Below, one piece after another: positions 53,468-56,170 of a stretch of 56,170 nucleotides of DNA. The notes below the pieces were generated by a model. That model was not told the DNA's origin, did not search any database, and saw only the letters and a program-made list of their open reading frames with translations. A program made the translations under genes and the position numbers. Within the stretch, counting starts at the first letter, position 1. Every line of letters begins with the position of its first letter. Source of the DNA: Thalassospira alkalitolerans (GTDB lineage Bacteria; Pseudomonadota; Alphaproteobacteria; Rhodospirillales; Thalassospiraceae). The stretch covers positions 1 to 56,170 of the forward strand of contig NZ_JFKB01000024.1 in the NCBI RefSeq assembly GCF_002115745.1. The letters are read 5' to 3'.

Positions 53468-55906
53468 ATGCGTGACAACGGTCCAGTGACGAACCGTGAA
53501 GTCGTTATGAAAGATCAGGATATCCTGGTCTCTCGAACCGATACCGGTGGGAAAATCGAGTTCACCAATAAGCCATTTGTCGAAATCAGCGGCTTTGACG
53601 AGGATGAGCTGGTCGGCTCTCCACACAATATTGTCCGTCACAAGGACATGCCCAAGCTTGCCTTCGTTGATCTTTGGGCAACAATCAAAGCTGGCCTTCC
53701 CTGGCAGGGACTTGTCAAAAACCGGACCAAAACCGGCGACCATTATTGGGTCCGCGCCAACGTGACCCCGGTGGTCGAAGACGGCGAAACAACCGGTTAC
53801 GTTTCGATCCGATCCAAACCCGGCGATGCCGAAAAGAAACACGCTGAAGCGGTATATGCCGGTTTTCGCGAAGGCAAAGGTGGCTATGCGCTTGATGCTG
53901 GCGAGATCGTTGAAACCGGTACCAAAGCGGGAATTTCGAACTTTCTGTCCAGTATCAAGGGCAGCCTTTCCATTGCCTTTGGGACAATGGTTTTGTTTAT
54001 GCTGGTTCTCAGTGGCTATGGGCTTTGGGGCGAATACCAGATCGAAAAGTCACTGGAAAACATATATGAAAACCGCCTGCGTCCGTTGAATATGCTGAAA
54101 CATATTTCGGACGATTATGGTGTGTTTATTGTCGATGCCTCGCACAAGGTCCGGAACGGCAATTTTAGCTGGGAAGAAGGCATTGAAAGCATCAATAAAG
54201 CTGAAGAAAGAATCCATGAAAGTCTAAAAGAATATACGACGCATGAACTTGGCCCAGAAGAGAAACCTCTTTTCGAGAAAATCAAGTCCTTGTCGATTAT
54301 TGCGGACGAGCTTGTTGTCCGACTGCGCAAGGCCTTTGTCGCCAAGGATAACGATGCGCTTGATGCCATTATTAAAAACGAACTTTATCAAAAAGTTGAT
54401 CCGCTAACGGAACAGCTTGCAGCCCTGTCGATCCTTCAGAATGAAATCGCTGCCGAAAAAGTGACTGCCGCTGGCAAAAACTTCTATATGTCGGTCACGA
54501 TCGAGGCGATCCTGATCCTGTTCGCCATATTGATGACTGTTGTCTATGGCTTGTTGCTGGTTCGAAAATTCCGCAAACCATTGAATGCAATGGAAGCCCA
54601 TTTCGAAGCCATCGGCAGAAATGACATGGCACACTTTATTGCGATGCCCGACATTCGTGATTTCAAACCAATCACACAACAGCTTCGCGCCTTACAGGCC
54701 AAACTTCGTTATGCGATACTCGAACGCGAAGAAAATGAAGCAAAAGCCAACGAACAGCGCGTCGGCGCCCTTCGCGGACTGGCCGAAACCGTCGAAAAAG
54801 AGCTTCAAAAAGTTGTCCAGTCGATCATTGATCAGACAGCCCGCCTGAATGCATCGGCCAGCGACATGGCAGGATCGTCCGAACGCGTTTCGGCCAACTC
54901 CGAAAGTGTTGCCGCCGCAGCCCACGAAGCCCTTGCAAACGCCGAAACCGTTTCCGGCGCATCCGAGCAACTTGCCGCGTCGATCCGCGAAATCACCCGC
55001 CAGATTGACGAAGCAACCACAATCACCGCCGAGGCCAACAAAGCCGGTCAAAGTGCCGAAAAAACCGTAATGTCCCTTAAAGACAGCGTGGACAAGATCG
55101 GTGAAGTTGCCGAATTGATCAGTGACATCGCCGCCCAGACCAACCTTTTGGCATTGAACGCAACGATCGAAGCCGCACGTGCAGGCGATGCCGGCAAAGG
55201 GTTTGCCGTTGTTGCACAGGAAGTTAAAAACCTTGCCAACCAGACGGCCAAATCGACCGAGGAAATCACCCGCCAGCTGGGTGATATCCAGAATGTTACC
55301 GGATCGGTTGTCGCCACTGTTCAGCAAATGACAGACAGCGTGCGTCGCATTGACGAAGTGGCATCGAATGTCGCAATAAATGTGCGCCAACAAGACGACG
55401 CCACTCAGGAAATCGCCCGTAACGTGGTTCAGACCGCGTCTGCATCAAACGAAGTAACCGAGAAGATCGGTGATGTCGCCCGTGAAGCGGATGAAAACCT
55501 GCACCGTGCATCAGAAATGAACAAGATTGCCGCAGAAGTCGATGACAGCATTGCCGAGCTGCGCGCAAGCCTTGTTCGAATCGTTCGCACCGCCAGCCCG
55601 GATGTCAACCGACGCAGAGATCCGCGCCACGACCTTCAGCTTGGCATTGTTGTGACGATTGCCGGTAAAACGCTCAAAGGACAAACGCTTGATATTTCCA
55701 AAGGCGGTGCCAAGGTCAATCTGTCGGAACCGATCAAACCCGGCACCAAGGGTACGGTTCGTATTGATGGCCCGAACATCACTTTGGCGTTCGAAGTCGA
55801 GAATTCACTAAATACAATCGCCAATCTTGATTTCGCCCCGGCCAAGGAACGTGAAACAGTTCTTGGCCCATGGCTTGAAAAGAAAAGCGGCAAACCAGCG
55901 GGCTGA
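53468..55906 (+). CDS. PAS-chemoreceptor-PilZ fusion (Aer-like methyl-accepting protein)
   Basis: 812 aa from the ATG at 53468, which gives the Aer-like start [12 protein letters not shown]; the frame extends upstream to a TTG at 53384. Order: cytoplasmic PAS domain (about residues 15-115), first helix (167-188), periplasmic four-helix domain (190-340), second helix (341-366), HAMP-like segment, methyl-accepting signalling domain with its tip near 546-590 ([20 protein letters not shown]), and a C-terminal PilZ domain (about 713-800). PilZ motifs R716-x3-R720 and D742-x-S744-x2-G747 are intact, so c-di-GMP binding is likely. Azospirillum Tlp1 has a similar PilZ tail. Probably senses redox or energy state and couples taxis to c-di-GMP. 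Confidence 0.92.
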   Translation: MRDNGPVTNREVVMKDQDILVSRTDTGGKIEFTNKPFVEISGFDEDELVGSPHNIVRHKDMPKLAFVDLWATIKAGLPWQGLVKNRTKTGDHYWVRANVTPVVEDGETTGYVSIRSKPGDAEKKHAEAVYAGFREGKGGYALDAGEIVETGTKAGISNFLSSIKGSLSIAFGTMVLFMLVLSGYGLWGEYQIEKSLENIYENRLRPLNMLKHISDDYGVFIVDASHKVRNGNFSWEEGIESINKAEERIHESLKEYTTHELGPEEKPLFEKIKSLSIIADELVVRLRKAFVAKDNDALDAIIKNELYQKVDPLTEQLAALSILQNEIAAEKVTAAGKNFYMSVTIEAILILFAILMTVVYGLLLVRKFRKPLNAMEAHFEAIGRNDMAHFIAMPDIRDFKPITQQLRALQAKLRYAILEREENEAKANEQRVGALRGLAETVEKELQKVVQSIIDQTARLNASASDMAGSSERVSANSESVAAAAHEALANAETVSGASEQLAASIREITRQIDEATTITAEANKAGQSAEKTVMSLKDSVDKIGEVAELISDIAAQTNLLALNATIEAARAGDAGKGFAVVAQEVKNLANQTAKSTEEITRQLGDIQNVTGSVVATVQQMTDSVRRIDEVASNVAINVRQQDDATQEIARNVVQTASASNEVTEKIGDVAREADENLHRASEMNKIAAEVDDSIAELRASLVRIVRTASPDVNRRRDPRHDLQLGIVVTIAGKTLKGQTLDISKGGAKVNLSEPIKPGTKGTVRIDGPNITLAFEVENSLNTIANLDFAPAKERETVLGPWLEKKSGKPAG

Positions 55907-55931
55907 TACCCGTCTGAATTACCCCAGAACA

Positions 55932-55962
55932 AGGCCGCCCGGCGCATTTATCCGGGCGGCCT
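55932..55962 (+). terminator. Terminator after the chemoreceptor gene
   Basis: Perfect 11-base-pair GC-rich stem (55932-55942 with 55952-55962), nine-base loop, then CTTTGCTTTG. It lies 25 bases after the stop. Confidence 0.8.
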
Positions 55963-56065
55963 CTTTGCTTTGTGGTGATCTCGCAAGCGCTTGGCCCAAA
56001 AATGTAAAATTGGGAGCTTGACGGGTTACATTCGATAGGGCTATACACCGGCCAGCCAACGCTAA

Positions 56066-56139
56066 GGCGCGATGGCGGAGTGGTTACGCAGAGGACTGCA
56101 AATCCTTGCACGCCGGTTCGATTCCGGCTCGCGCCTCCA
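56066..56139 (+). tRNA. tRNA-Cys (anticodon GCA)
   Basis: Complete cloverleaf. Acceptor GGCGCGA (56066-56072) pairs with TCGCGCC (56129-56135), discriminator T, and CCA is encoded at 56137-56139. Anticodon stem 56091-56095 with 56103-56107 and anticodon GCA at 56098-56100. The T arm GCCGG-TTCGATT-CCGGC is standard. Transcribed with the next tRNA four bases on. Confidence 0.96.
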
Positions 56140-56143
56140 CTGA

Positions 56144-56170
56144 TCCGGCATAGCTCAGTTGGTAGAGCAA
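56144..56170 (+). tRNA. Start of a second tRNA, probably tRNA-Asn, cut by the window edge
   Basis: TCCGGCA acceptor strand, then TAGCTCAGTTGGTAGAGCA, a standard D arm. The anticodon lies beyond the window. tRNA-Cys followed by tRNA-Asn is common in alphaproteobacteria, so Asn is the likely identity, by context. Confidence 0.75.

Overview
The window reads as chromosomal DNA of an alphaproteobacterium, most like a marine Rhodospirillales such as Thalassospira (inference; no search was run). Support: the gene order argS-SPOR-nagZ-scpA-scpB-tatABC-serS-surE-pcm-nlpD-yajC-secD-secF, a PopZ gene beside valS, homologues of the mitochondrial complex I assembly factors NDUFAF3 and NDUFAF6, and a GAAC-N7-GAAC LexA box in front of uvrA. 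No insertion sequence, prophage, integron or CRISPR array was seen.

1-11781 is an amino-sugar (peptidoglycan or chitin fragment) salvage island built around a divergent promoter at about 5374-5638. Leftward run murQ and a sugar ABC importer (binding protein, two permeases, ATPase), with a terminator-like hairpin between the binding protein and the permeases. Rightward run a BadF-type amino-sugar kinase, a GntR/UTRA regulator, a SIS-type glucosamine-6-phosphate isomerase/deaminase, nagA, a Gfo/Idh/MocA oxidoreductase and a class II fructose-bisphosphate aldolase, closed by a strong terminator. Together they could import amino sugars, phosphorylate them, remove lactate from MurNAc-6P, deacetylate, deaminate and feed fructose-6P to glycolysis. 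TGGTAT half-sites overlap both divergent promoters and are candidate operators.

11800-22100 holds uvrA (SOS box), a membrane protein of unknown function, trmFO, a small exported protein, an NDUFAF6-like protein, an FAD oxidoreductase, an NDUFAF3-like protein and a DMT transporter. 22100-40250 is the core block: secF-secD-yajC, a DUF815 ATPase, nlpD, pcm, surE, serS, tatC-tatB-tatA, an orphan FbpC-like ATPase, scpB-scpA, an M50 protease, nagZ, a SPOR protein, argS and, divergently, erpA.

40250-56170 holds xthA, ribB behind an FMN riboswitch, a degenerate EAL protein with a C-terminal cysteine cluster, the folate genes pabC-pabA-pabB, valS, popZ, a TolC-type outer membrane protein, a rhodanese, a second Pcm-like methyltransferase, a PAS-chemoreceptor-PilZ fusion, tRNA-Cys and the start of another tRNA. 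The least ordinary items are the complex I assembly neighbourhood with its uncharacterised flavoprotein, the degenerate EAL protein, the oxidoreductase inside the amino-sugar operon, and the PilZ-fused chemoreceptor.
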